Shown: positions 40,335 through 48,811 of the stretch, piece by piece
Layout of the letters: every line of letters starts with the position of its first letter
Numbering within the stretch: the first letter of the stretch is position 1
Origin: Candidatus Saccharimonadota bacterium
Lineage (GTDB): Bacteria; Patescibacteriota; Saccharimonadia; Saccharimonadales; UBA4665
Length of the DNA stretch: 49,452 bases
Direction: 5' to 3'
NCBI GenBank assembly: GCA_027346135.1
Contig: DAIESS010000001.1
Location: 1 to 49,452, forward strand
Translations under genes and position numbers: made by a program
Notes under the pieces: generated by a model
What the model was told of the DNA's origin: nothing
The model's database searches: none
What the model saw: the letters and a program-made list of their open reading frames with translations, nothing else

Positions 40335-41639
40335 CTAAATTTCAGTGCGCCCACCCATGCGAGGCTGAAGCACCGCTGGGATTTTAACTCGCCCTTCGGC
40401 CGTCTGGTAGTTCTCCATAATCGCTACCATCGTCCGGCCCATCGCGAAGGCCGTAGCATCGTTGGTATGAGCCAATTCGATCGAACCGTCCGTCCGGCGC
40501 ACTCGAGTCTTGAGCCGGCGAGTCTGGTAGTCAGTCATGTAGTCGGCCGTGTGTGTCTCGCGATATTTAGCCTGCCCCGGCAACCAGGCTTCAATGTCGA
40601 CACCACGAGCATCTGGCTTGCCGATGTCGGCCGTACACTTCTGTAGTACATGATATGGAATACCTAGCTGTTGCATCATGTACTCTTGAACGGCAATTAG
40701 TAGGAGATGTTCATCAAAACTGGTCTCAGCCGTGCTGAACACTTCCATTTCCAGCTTATCGAACTGGTGCATGCGGATAATCCCTTCGGAATCTTTGCCA
40801 TAGGTACCGGCCTCCTGGCGGAAACTGGTGCTATAGCCAATGTAACGCAAAGGTAAGCTAGCCTCGGGCAAAATTTCGTTGGCGTACATGCTACCGAGCG
40901 TGTGCTCAGCACTGCCAATCAACCAGAGATTGTCGTCGTCGCCATCTAAGTGATACCGATCTTCGCGCGGCTCTAGCCGATCCATCTGATCGTACATTTC
41001 CTCGCGAATCATTACAGGCGGTAAAATCGGTATAAATGCTTTGGCTTCAAGTTTAAGGCCATTATCGTCGATAAGTTTTTGGATGACTTCCTGGTTGGTC
41101 AGCGTATCAAAAACATACTGAATGAGTGCGAACTGCAATCGAACCAAATCGCCCTTAAGGTACGCAAACCGAGAACCCGTCACCTTGGCAGCGCGCTCTT
41201 TGTCGATCCAGTCGTTCTGTTCGCCCAATTCCCAGTGGTTCTTCGGCTCAAAATCGAATTGTGGCTTATCGCCCCAAACTTTTGATTCGACGTTGTCATC
41301 TTCGCTGGCACCAACCGGTACATCGTCGGCTGGCATGTTTGGTACGGCCTTGAGTAACGCATTAAATTTACTTTCGACCGATGTCAATTGCTGCTCCAAG
41401 TCGGCTAAGCGATCTTTCAGCTCGCGGCCGCGCGCCATCTGTTCTTCGGATGGTTTTTGGCCCTTCATGCTAGCCGCCAACTCATTGCGTTCCTGGCGCA
41501 GTGCATCGACTTGCTGCTGCAATTCGCGGCGCTTTGAATCCGACTCAAGTAACTGCTTTATGTCGGCGTTGTAGCCTTTTTCTTTGGTTTTGCGCTCAAC
41601 TAGGTCGGCATTATCGCGAATAAACTGGATATCTATCAT
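40335..41639 (-). CDS. serS: Seryl-tRNA synthetase
   Basis: 434 aa. N-terminal coiled-coil tRNA-binding arm (residues about 30-105, RELQQQVDALRQERNELAASMKG) and class II core with motif 2 (YSTSFRQEAGTYGKDSEGIIRMHQFDKLEM) and motif 3 near the C-terminus (ATAFAMGRTMVAIMENYQ). A TATACT box ends 6 nt before the ATG at 41639, giving a leaderless transcript. Complete. Confidence 0.97.
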   Translation of the reverse strand: MIDIQFIRDNADLVERKTKEKGYNADIKQLLESDSKRRELQQQVDALRQERNELAASMKGQKPSEEQMARGRELKDRLADLEQQLTSVESKFNALLKAVPNMPADDVPVGASEDDNVESKVWGDKPQFDFEPKNHWELGEQNDWIDKERAAKVTGSRFAYLKGDLVRLQFALIQYVFDTLTNQEVIQKLIDDNGLKLEAKAFIPILPPVMIREEMYDQMDRLEPREDRYHLDGDDDNLWLIGSAEHTLGSMYANEILPEASLPLRYIGYSTSFRQEAGTYGKDSEGIIRMHQFDKLEMEVFSTAETSFDEHLLLIAVQEYMMQQLGIPYHVLQKCTADIGKPDARGVDIEAWLPGQAKYRETHTADYMTDYQTRRLKTRVRRTDGSIELAHTNDATAFAMGRTMVAIMENYQTAEGRVKIPAVLQPRMGGRTEI

Positions 41640-41645
41640 GACAGT

Positions 41646-41651
41646 AGTATA
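41646..41651 (-). promoter_or_regulatory. -10 box (TATACT) for leaderless serS
   Basis: Minus-strand TATACT ends 6 nt before the serS ATG; no Shine-Dalgarno in between. Confidence 0.55.
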
Positions 41652-41664
41652 AACCAGACAAAAA

Positions 41665-42459
41665 TTAACTTGTAGCCGATTTTGATTTAAGACTTTTTAG
41701 GGTTAATTCGGTACGTTGGCGGGCGTAGGTACAAAACTCACAAGGCCCGCCCATGATATGGTCACCAACCGGTGGCATGACATCGCTTTCCATGCAGACC
41801 TTCATTTTTTCAAGCGTCGGTTCTACCCAACTGTCATCACCTTTATAGGGTATGACTTTTGTACGGAATTCAACACGATCGTTAAATCCGTCGGTATCCA
41901 TGCGGCCATTGGCATAAACAAAGTAGCCTGTATCGCTAACATTCAAACCATTTTGACGCAGCAGCCACTGGTAAACTTCCATCTGACGTTTGTAACTAAT
42001 CTGCCAGTCGCTGTTAATGCTCACCTCTTTGTCCTTAGCGGTTGCCTTGTAATCAACCACGATGACTTCGCCAGCTTCATTCACCCACAAGTCATCGACT
42101 GCGCCGAAGACATGCAAGTTAGTCGGTTTGTGAATGGTCACGACACCAACAAAAGTTTCACGCCAGGTGTCGAGTTTTTCGTGCTGATACGGAATCGCCG
42201 GCACATTAAATTCAACCATCAGCGGGTGCGGCTTGCCGGCCTCACGATAAGTGTCGAACTCTTTTTTGAACAGCTCGTCGATTGCCTTGTTGATGTTGAA
42301 CGGCGGGCTGCTTGGCCGAGTAATCTTTAGGCGAACATCCAACCAAAAGCAACGCGGACACTGCATGAACAGCTCGATTTTACTGCGGCTGACTTTAAAA
42401 GCCGCCTTCTGACCGGGTTGATATGGCAGTGAACGCTCCCGAAAATAATTATTCGCCAT
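41665..42459 (-). CDS. PD-(D/E)XK nuclease with a Cys cluster (RecB/Cas4-like)
   Basis: 264 aa. Catalytic residues fit the PD-(D/E)XK fold: Asp122 (GAVDDLWV), Asp136-x-Lys138 (VVDYKAT), then the QMEVYQWLL helix (QxxxY). Four cysteines (34 and 37 in QCPRCFW, 240 and 243 in GGPCEFCTY) are placed as in Cas4/AddB, suggesting an iron-sulfur or zinc site. Probably a DNA-end processing nuclease. No cas genes or helicase are adjacent. A TACAAT box ends 7 nt before the ATG. Confidence 0.82.
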   Translation of the reverse strand: MANNYFRERSLPYQPGQKAAFKVSRSKIELFMQCPRCFWLDVRLKITRPSSPPFNINKAIDELFKKEFDTYREAGKPHPLMVEFNVPAIPYQHEKLDTWRETFVGVVTIHKPTNLHVFGAVDDLWVNEAGEVIVVDYKATAKDKEVSINSDWQISYKRQMEVYQWLLRQNGLNVSDTGYFVYANGRMDTDGFNDRVEFRTKVIPYKGDDSWVEPTLEKMKVCMESDVMPPVGDHIMGGPCEFCTYARQRTELTLKSLKSKSATS

Positions 42460-42464
42460 TAGTT

Positions 42465-43733
42465 CTATTGTACCAGTTTGCGCCGCGTTAGAACGGCCAG
42501 GGTTTCAATGTGGGGTGTCCGCGGAAAGAAGTTAAAGACCTCGAACTGATCGATTGAATAAGCCGCCTGCAAAAACGCCAGGTCACGAGCATGCGTCGCC
42601 GGGTTACAGCTTAAGTAAATGATTTTGGACGGTAAGGTCTCAAGTACCCTTTCAACCACTTTGACATGCAGGCCAGCTCGCGGCGGGTCAAAAATAACTG
42701 GATTATCACCTGTAATATACTCGAGTGATTTTTCGGTTGACGCTTCAATCACCTCACCTTTCAGACCAGTTTTCACGAAGTTTTCACGCGCCATCGCGAC
42801 TGACGCTGGATCGAGTTCAACTAAGTAAACTTGCTTGGTAGCGACGCTCAAGCCAATGCCCCCCGCCCCAGCATACATATCCGTTACAACTTCTCCACTA
42901 ACAGCCTGCTTGATGTCTTCGAGGGCCCGTTCAAAAACCGGTATATTCACCTGGAAAAAGGCGGCAACATCGTACTTGAACGGACGGCCCAGCAAGGTAT
43001 CTTCTAGCGACACGTCGCCTAATTCATAAATGAGCTTGGTCGGTACCGAAGCCGGACTTTTGGGGTTGGAGTAATATACCCGAAGGCCTTTCAGCTCTTT
43101 TGGCAAGTCCAGTTTGGTGAACTTAGGTAATTTTGTGTACAAAGCCGCTACTACGTCACCGTTTTGACTTGCCCGAACAATTATTGTTTTCAAATCGCCA
43201 GCTCTGGTTTGTAATTTGGATAGCTCCCGACAGATGGCTGTAGCTGCCGCATCTATAGCGGGCATGGCCAACTCACTCCCCTGTACGATTTGCTTGCCGT
43301 GAGTTCCCCGCTGATACAACGCCAAATGAAGACCGTTATCATCACCCCAGAACGAGTACTCCATTTTGTTGCGATAACGCCATTCCGGACCGGCGGTGAT
43401 GGCATCACCAAATGACGGTATATCAACGTGTTCGTGCGCGAACAATTCACGCACAATGTCAGCTTTATGTTTTGCTTCGGCCGCGAAATCCATAATTTGC
43501 CAGGGACTGGTTGCTAAATAATTGACCTCGCGCGGTTCGATTCGCTCTGGTGAAGCTTTGATTATTTCTTCGGCAATAGCCTCGGCATACGACCGTTTTT
43601 GTTTGATAATACGGGCATTGACGATTTCGCCCGGCAGAGCGTTCCAAACGAACACTTTGCGACCATCGGCCAATTCGGCCAAACCCTGGCCGCCATGCAC
43701 TAACTTCTCGATTGTCACCTTCTCCAAATCCAT
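42465..43733 (-). CDS. TrmA/RlmD-family RNA (uracil-5-)-methyltransferase
   Basis: 422 aa SAM-dependent enzyme that methylates C5 of uridine in rRNA or tRNA. N-terminal TRAM domain (VTIEKLVHGGQGLAELADGRKVFV), central fold, motif I VTDMYAGAGGIGLSVA, and catalytic blocks IFDPPRAGLHVKV and ILSCNP-type LSCNPATHARDL with the nucleophilic Cys. The RlmC, RlmD or TrmA choice cannot be made by eye. The end overlaps the promoter of the nuclease gene. Confidence 0.92.
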   Translation of the reverse strand: MDLEKVTIEKLVHGGQGLAELADGRKVFVWNALPGEIVNARIIKQKRSYAEAIAEEIIKASPERIEPREVNYLATSPWQIMDFAAEAKHKADIVRELFAHEHVDIPSFGDAITAGPEWRYRNKMEYSFWGDDNGLHLALYQRGTHGKQIVQGSELAMPAIDAAATAICRELSKLQTRAGDLKTIIVRASQNGDVVAALYTKLPKFTKLDLPKELKGLRVYYSNPKSPASVPTKLIYELGDVSLEDTLLGRPFKYDVAAFFQVNIPVFERALEDIKQAVSGEVVTDMYAGAGGIGLSVATKQVYLVELDPASVAMARENFVKTGLKGEVIEASTEKSLEYITGDNPVIFDPPRAGLHVKVVERVLETLPSKIIYLSCNPATHARDLAFLQAAYSIDQFEVFNFFPRTPHIETLAVLTRRKLVQ

Positions 43734-43735
43734 AT

Positions 43736-44356
43736 TTATTTCCCGACTATTTTTACAATTTCTTCCGGATCAAACACCAGCACTTGCGGCTTATGGTCAG
43801 CTAAAATTTTGATGTTGTTATAACCCCAAGAGACCGCAATGGCATGAACTTTAGCCTTATGAGCGGCTTCGATATCACGCGCCTCGTCGCCCACATAATA
43901 AGCTTGGTCAGGCGTTGCTTGAATCGACTTTAGTAATTTTTTAATGCGGCGTGACTTACTGAGTAGCCCTTCCGAGCCATGAATGGCCTCGAAATATTGC
44001 AATAAATCGTAGCGTTCCAAAAATCGGTTAATGTTTTCGTTGCTGTTTGAACTTATGACATACAACTTGCTTCCATTCTTATGGAGTTGCCTAATTGCCT
44101 GGTCCATGCCAGGTATAATGACTGCTTCATCGAGTTGTGCCGCCATAATTTTGCGGCCACGTACCAACAACATAGGTACGTCCCAGGCTGGAATTTGTAG
44201 CTCACGCGCAACCTGCAAAAAGGCCATGCCGCGCAATCGTTCGACTTCCCCTTTCGGCAGGATAGGCCAACGTGGTTTAAGCTTATAGAAAATATTGACC
44301 GCCATCAGAAAGGTGTCGGCGATGGTTCCATCAAAGTCGAAAATAACTACAGGCAT
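43736..44356 (-). CDS. HAD-superfamily phosphatase (Gph-like)
   Basis: 206 aa. HAD motif I IFDFDGT gives the nucleophile Asp7 and acid Asp9; motif II is VISSNSNEN, motif III region has KSRRIKKLLK and motif IV YYVGDEARDIEAA. Helical cap domain inserted after motif I. Probably a phosphoglycolate-type phosphatase; substrate uncertain. TGCTATACT (extended -10) ends 8 nt before the ATG. Confidence 0.9.
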   Translation of the reverse strand: MPVVIFDFDGTIADTFLMAVNIFYKLKPRWPILPKGEVERLRGMAFLQVARELQIPAWDVPMLLVRGRKIMAAQLDEAVIIPGMDQAIRQLHKNGSKLYVISSNSNENINRFLERYDLLQYFEAIHGSEGLLSKSRRIKKLLKSIQATPDQAYYVGDEARDIEAAHKAKVHAIAVSWGYNNIKILADHKPQVLVFDPEEIVKIVGK

Positions 44357-44384
44357 TGCAGATAAGTATAGCAGTTCTTATCTG

Positions 44385-45206
44385 TTAAGCCGACAAAAGG
44401 CCAACGAAAAGCGTCCAAGTTAAAACAGTCCAGACCACCAATTGTCGGACCAGGAAAGTCTTCTCAGTAAAGAATACGTCAGACCAACGGCCAATTTTTT
44501 GGCGATGGAAATATACCGTCAACATTGTCGCGACCAGGTAGGCTAGCATAACGACTACTACACCATAAACATAGCCCGTTAGCCGCCCGTCACCGTATAT
44601 TGCCCCATGCATCAGATAGCAAATTGGCACTAGGCCGGTCAGTGTAGCTGTTGCCATAGCCGCCACAAAGCTCAACCGGCCGCCACCACGCTCGGTCAAC
44701 AGGCCAAAGACAGCACTCGCAGCCAAAAGCGTCAACATTAAGCCCAATGTGCTTATATCGTAGACACCACTAATGAGCGCCACCAATACAAGCAATAACC
44801 CACCGCTGACCGCAAAGTTAAGCCAACGCAGTGGAACAGCACCTTTTTTAACACTAGCTTCGTACTTATCCTTATAGCGCAATTGCTTTACTGACATGAT
44901 AGCGTTAATAATAGTCGCCACAAACAAAGCAGCAGCCAACAAATAGGTTAAGTTAGCGTTAAATATAACGTGAACGGCTGACGCCCAAACAGTTTGGCCG
45001 GCAACTGAGCTGCTCAAGGAATCCCTAACTAGGTACGATGCCTTAACTGGGGCATCATGATGCGCACTTAACAGCAAGACCAGCAGACCTTGCGCCGCGT
45101 AAATAACCGCCAACACGCGGTGCCACTTTTGTAAGTTTGTGATTTGAGTTTTGGCATTAACCGTCTGGGAAATTTCCCTGAACGGATTTGAGAAATATTG
45201 TTTCAT
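44385..45206 (-). CDS. Heliorhodopsin-family seven-span protein lacking the retinal lysine
   Basis: 273 aa with seven hydrophobic spans. Heliorhodopsin features: LQKWHRVLAVIYAAQG in helix A, KGAVPLRWLNFAVSGG in helix C (usual RWxEY), LTERGGGR and GYVYG in later helices, and helix G TEKTFLVRQLVVWTVL. Aligned by eye with 48C12, the Schiff-base Lys is Trp259 and the counterion Glu is Asn130; the pocket histidines become Tyr36 and Asn101. So it probably does not bind retinal covalently. TATAGT ends 6 nt before the ATG. Neighbours (HAD phosphatase, DUF427) give no clue to function. Confidence 0.75.
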   Translation of the reverse strand: MKQYFSNPFREISQTVNAKTQITNLQKWHRVLAVIYAAQGLLVLLLSAHHDAPVKASYLVRDSLSSSVAGQTVWASAVHVIFNANLTYLLAAALFVATIINAIMSVKQLRYKDKYEASVKKGAVPLRWLNFAVSGGLLLVLVALISGVYDISTLGLMLTLLAASAVFGLLTERGGGRLSFVAAMATATLTGLVPICYLMHGAIYGDGRLTGYVYGVVVVMLAYLVATMLTVYFHRQKIGRWSDVFFTEKTFLVRQLVVWTVLTWTLFVGLLSA

Positions 45207-45212
45207 GCTTTA

Positions 45213-45218
45213 ACTATA
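45213..45218 (-). promoter_or_regulatory. -10 box (TATAGT) for the heliorhodopsin-like gene
   Basis: Minus-strand TATAGT ends 6 nt before the ATG 45206, implying a leaderless transcript independent of the upstream DUF427 gene. Confidence 0.5.
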
Positions 45219-45275
45219 CCAGTTTACTGTCCATTCGCCTCCACATGTAATGTGGCAGACGGACAATTCCAGAAC

Positions 45276-45581
45276 TTAGTACTCGGTTACTTCAACATCG
45301 CGCCAAAAGGCAACGTAATCACTAAAATCTTTGTGGACAGTATCTATGGCACTCGGTTTTGGCTCCGGATAGCACCAGGCATTGTCTTTCGACCACTCCT
45401 CATCGCCGCCAACGTCATAATATTGGCAAACTCCCTTCCATGGGCAAGTATATGGTGTGTCGCTTTTTCGTAAGTAGTCTTGGTTGACGGCGCTGGGCGG
45501 AAAATACCAGTTACCCTCGATGTAAATTAACTCGTCCTTAGGTGCATCGGCTATCGTTTTTTTGTTCCAAATTGCTTTCAT
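45276..45581 (-). CDS. DUF427-domain protein
   Basis: 101 aa. The small family has conserved NWYFPPSAV (about 24-32), LRKSDTPYTCPWKGVCQYYDV and a C-terminal YVAFWRDVEV, all present. Members are common in actinobacteria and algae; biochemical role unclear. GGGGG lies 6 nt before the ATG. Cytosolic. Confidence 0.92.
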   Translation of the reverse strand: MKAIWNKKTIADAPKDELIYIEGNWYFPPSAVNQDYLRKSDTPYTCPWKGVCQYYDVGGDEEWSKDNAWCYPEPKPSAIDTVHKDFSDYVAFWRDVEVTEY

Positions 45582-45593
45582 ATTTTACCCCCA

Positions 45594-46466
45594 CTAACTA
45601 TTATCGTGCTTCTGTTTCCGTGATGCAACGCGGTGTGATATTTTTTTCTTAGGCCGATTATGTGGACTAGTTTTTGAGCTAATTAAATTCGCCAAATAGG
45701 CCGATGCCCTTTTCGAGATACCGTGCGTGTCCGTAATGGCACCAAAGTGAATATTATTGTTCCCAGCAAACATTTGTTTTATTTCTGCCTGATTTACGAC
45801 CAGATCAAGCCGGCCATAAACAATGTCTGTTGGCACGGAAATTGTTTTTAGCTCAGCATATACGTTCTGACTAATGACGGTATTACGCAGGCTTTTTTCA
45901 AATGGCACCCACTGTTCGGCCGTCAACGCAATTTGAGCAATTTTAGCTATCGCTCGATTGAATAAACGGGCATAAGTTAATACGGCACTCGGACTATCAG
46001 CGATGCGCTCAAAAATCGACAGGTATATCTTTCGGCGTCGTTGGTGCGAGCCAAATTCAGGCGCATCAGCAAGCACCGGCGGCTCGTAAAGAATAACCCG
46101 TTCTACTAGCGACGGGTAACGAAATGCTATATGTGCTGCTATCAAGCATCCCATCGAATGGCCGACTAATATAACCGGCGAAGCTAGCTGGCCACGCTGG
46201 ATAGCACTAGCTACCATACGGGCATGCATCTCAACATCATACCGGGGCCATTCCGGCTTGGGTGATTCACCGAAACCAAGTAAATCATAGGCGACGACTC
46301 GCCGGCCGCTGTCGGCCAGTATGGTCGCTAGTCGCTGCCAAGCCGAACCCCGGCTAGCAATGCCATGAAGCAAAATTACGGTCGGCCCCTTGCCTTCATC
46401 AATCGCTACTGCCAATTTGTAAGGACGCCGCAGCCAGCGATGAACCAAGGTATCTTTTATGCTCAT
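45594..46466 (-). CDS. Alpha/beta-hydrolase
   Basis: 290 aa. Oxyanion hole motif LLHGIASRGSAW, nucleophile Ser104 in VGHSMGCL, and His in TDTHGISKR complete a hydrolase triad; the acid is probably the Asp in YGRLDLVV. A basic C-terminal tail (KKKISHRVASRKQK) is unusual. Substrate unknown. It starts with ATG 46466 and lies between the FMN reductase and DUF427 genes on the same strand. Confidence 0.9.
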   Translation of the reverse strand: MSIKDTLVHRWLRRPYKLAVAIDEGKGPTVILLHGIASRGSAWQRLATILADSGRRVVAYDLLGFGESPKPEWPRYDVEMHARMVASAIQRGQLASPVILVGHSMGCLIAAHIAFRYPSLVERVILYEPPVLADAPEFGSHQRRRKIYLSIFERIADSPSAVLTYARLFNRAIAKIAQIALTAEQWVPFEKSLRNTVISQNVYAELKTISVPTDIVYGRLDLVVNQAEIKQMFAGNNNIHFGAITDTHGISKRASAYLANLISSKTSPHNRPKKKISHRVASRKQKHDNS

Positions 46467-46474
46467 AATATTTT

Positions 46475-47050
46475 TTAGTTTCTGGTGTCTAGCTCTTTAC
46501 GACCACGTTTGAGTAGGCGTGCCAGCCACAACAGTTCATCGAATATTTTTTTCAAACTATCATCATACCGTTCGGTATATTCTGGCTTCATCAGACCGGC
46601 TTCATCAAAAATATCTTGCACCCGTGGAAAATAAACGTCCCACGATAAGACCACCAGACCGGTTTCGCGAATGGCCGGCACAAGTGATTCAATCGCCCGC
46701 ACACCACCCCAGGAACCATTACTGGCACCCGCTAGAGCAACTGGCTTGTGATTGTAGTTGGACAGTTCGCTGTCTAACATCCGCTTTAGACTTCCCGGAA
46801 AGCTGTGGTTATATTCGGGAGTAATGATAAAAAACGCATCGGCTTTAGCCGTTATGTCGCTATATCGTGGATCCTTTCCCTCTGGGTCATTGCCATCACC
46901 AGGAAAGTTAAAGTCTTTAGGGTCGACAAAAATAACTTCGACATCGGGCAATTTTTCGGCAAAGTCCGCAACATAACGGGCGGCTTTGATCGATTCACGT
47001 TTTTCACGAGTTGTACCAGCTAGTACGGCTAGAGTGATTGGCTCTTCCAT
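46475..47050 (-). CDS. NADPH-dependent FMN reductase-family flavoprotein
   Basis: 191 aa flavodoxin-like protein. N-terminal LAVLAGTTREKRESIK and the central FFIITPEYNHSFPGSLKRMLD flavin-binding loop are typical. It would reduce quinones, azo compounds or metals with NAD(P)H. A good AAGGAG lies 8 nt before ATG 47050. It is adjacent to the alpha/beta-hydrolase gene (8 bp). Confidence 0.9.
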   Translation of the reverse strand: MEEPITLAVLAGTTREKRESIKAARYVADFAEKLPDVEVIFVDPKDFNFPGDGNDPEGKDPRYSDITAKADAFFIITPEYNHSFPGSLKRMLDSELSNYNHKPVALAGASNGSWGGVRAIESLVPAIRETGLVVLSWDVYFPRVQDIFDEAGLMKPEYTERYDDSLKKIFDELLWLARLLKRGRKELDTRN

Positions 47051-47068
47051 GATTAATAACTCCTTAAT

Positions 47069-47383
47069 TTATAAAAAATTTTGATGCGCATTGTGCATTA
47101 AAGCGGAAGCTAAAAGATATACCAATACCAACACGCCAAGAGCGCGCCGAAAATAATTAGCACCTTGAAAAATTTCTAGCCATGCCCACGTAAAAAGTGA
47201 GCCATAAGATATTGCCTGGGCTAATAACGCCGGACGTCCAGACAACGGATATGCCACTAACGTTGCCGCGAGCCAAACGATTAAAGGCAAATTCGGCTTA
47301 GCCGCTAGACCCCAACTACCGTCACGGTTTTTAAACGTCTTATCAAATAAAGTCCGTCGCTGATCATCGTTTTGAGCAACCAT
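47069..47383 (-). CDS. Small multi-span membrane protein
   Basis: 104 aa with three predicted membrane segments (NLPLIVWLAATLVAYPL, LLAQAISYGSLFTWAWLEIF, RALGVLVLVYLLASAL) after a polar N-terminus. No family recognised. It starts 3 bp before the end of the next upstream gene, so the two form a tight membrane-protein pair. Confidence 0.75.
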   Translation of the reverse strand: MVAQNDDQRRTLFDKTFKNRDGSWGLAAKPNLPLIVWLAATLVAYPLSGRPALLAQAISYGSLFTWAWLEIFQGANYFRRALGVLVLVYLLASALMHNAHQNFL

Positions 47384-47385
47384 GC

Positions 47386-48420
47386 CTACCTCACTTTCTC
47401 TTGATATAGCGCGTAATTTATTAGCCCTAGCAACAATAGGTTAAACAAAAACCCCGGCATCGCTCCAAATTGAATACGGGCAAAAATGAAAAACTCTGTT
47501 AGAAATAAGTTGATAAGTGTGGCTCGACGAAATTGTTCAAAAGCCAGACTACGGGATCTTGGCAGTAGAATCGCTCCAACCGTCACAAACCCAGCCGCTA
47601 TAATCGACGAAGCGAGTTGACCCATCAATAACTGCGAACTATATAGGCGTACATCTCCCAACATCAGATCGCGCACTTGATCGAAATTGTTAAATATCGT
47701 CGCTACAACCGCAACCATAAATAAGCTGGCTTGGGCAATGAAAAAAACTTGAACTAGACGGCTCGAGCTACGAGCTTTCCAAAATTTCTTATAAGTTTTG
47801 TCGACCTTGCGCATTATCAATTTAATGCGCCGTGGCGGTTCGGCCGGCACGGCTTCGACCTGGCTTAAGACGTCTTCCAAAATACGCGTAAATGGGCTGT
47901 TGGGATTTGCCCGATGCAGCAATTGGGCGACTCGCTTTTTCTCGTACGGGTCCATATCGTGAATGATTGCTTCCTCGAGCTGCGACAGTGCATTCACCTG
48001 ATATTCGCGCGAAGTTAAACGTTGCGTCGGGCGACTCAAAAAGTTAAACCCTAAATACAATGCGATAAATACAGCATAAATTAAGCCGATTGTCGGGTGA
48101 TAAAAATAATTATTATCGCTGGTAATGAACTTACCGAGCTCATCAATAAAAACACCAAAACCAATGCCTCCCAAAATTGCTGCCATCCGCTGCGCCCGAG
48201 CACCAATAAATGCTAGCACAGTAACGATGGCGCCAAGCATCAAAAAACCACCGTACAACATGTGAGCAACATGAAAATCGCCGCCGCCAAGCTGCGGGTA
48301 GCCAGACACATGCAAATAAAAACGTACGAGTAATAAGCTCGTAATTGCCGATATTAAAAAGACTTCCAGTTGGTCACGAGCCCGAACATTCCGTAAAAAT
48401 ATTTTTCGGCTTTTTCTCAT
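47386..48420 (-). CDS. Multi-span membrane protein of unknown function
   Basis: 344 aa. About eight spans, with a cytosolic helical insert (about 140-215) rich in charged residues (HDMDPYEKKRVAQLLHRA). Two conserved-looking motifs lie in membrane loops: GGGDFHVAHMLYGG and GFGVFIDELGKFIT-SDNNYF. I have seen this kind of protein in actinobacterial and CPR genomes but do not know the family name. No catalytic motif is evident. Confidence 0.75.
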   Translation of the reverse strand: MRKSRKIFLRNVRARDQLEVFLISAITSLLLVRFYLHVSGYPQLGGGDFHVAHMLYGGFLMLGAIVTVLAFIGARAQRMAAILGGIGFGVFIDELGKFITSDNNYFYHPTIGLIYAVFIALYLGFNFLSRPTQRLTSREYQVNALSQLEEAIIHDMDPYEKKRVAQLLHRANPNSPFTRILEDVLSQVEAVPAEPPRRIKLIMRKVDKTYKKFWKARSSSRLVQVFFIAQASLFMVAVVATIFNNFDQVRDLMLGDVRLYSSQLLMGQLASSIIAAGFVTVGAILLPRSRSLAFEQFRRATLINLFLTEFFIFARIQFGAMPGFLFNLLLLGLINYALYQEKVR

Positions 48421-48438
48421 TAGTTTTAAGTATATGCC

Positions 48439-48810
48439 CTACTGCTCTAAGCGGCCAATTTGGCCGTGGTCAAGACCATAATAGTGAGCGACTTCGTGCC
48501 ACAAAGTGTGATAAACCTGCTCGCGCAAATCGTCCAAATCAAACGAAGCTTGTGTGAGCGGCAATTTGAAAAGCGTTATCTTGTCGGGCAGCGTTGTCGA
48601 CATACCCTGCCGCCTAGACAGCGGTATGCCCTCGTACAAACCAAATAAGGTCTGATCATTACGCAATGATAGCTTCTCGCGCTGTTCGGGCGTAGGCTCA
48701 TCGGCATACAGGATGGCAACATTGCTTATATGGTCGCGGTGTTCTTCTGGTAATTTTTCGAACGCCTCGTCAATTAGCCGCTGAAATTCATCATCACTAA
48801 CTGGCTGCAT
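48439..48810 (-). CDS. Zincin-type metallopeptidase family protein
   Basis: 123 aa from ATG 48810, 1 bp after the LysRS stop; an upstream TTG at 48828 is less likely. The zinc motif HEVAHYYGLDH (HExxH plus Asp and His) is near the C-terminus. The family (Zincin_1/DUF1025) is minimal and its role is unknown. Translational coupling to the LysRS gene is likely. Confidence 0.88.
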   Translation of the reverse strand: MQPVSDDEFQRLIDEAFEKLPEEHRDHISNVAILYADEPTPEQREKLSLRNDQTLFGLYEGIPLSRRQGMSTTLPDKITLFKLPLTQASFDLDDLREQVYHTLWHEVAHYYGLDHGQIGRLEQ

Positions 48811-48811
48811 A

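Noticed and set aside
41665-42459. Cas4 gene of a CRISPR system
   Set aside because: No repeats with spacers and no other cas genes; four Cys and PD-(D/E)XK alone are shared with many RecB-like nucleases.
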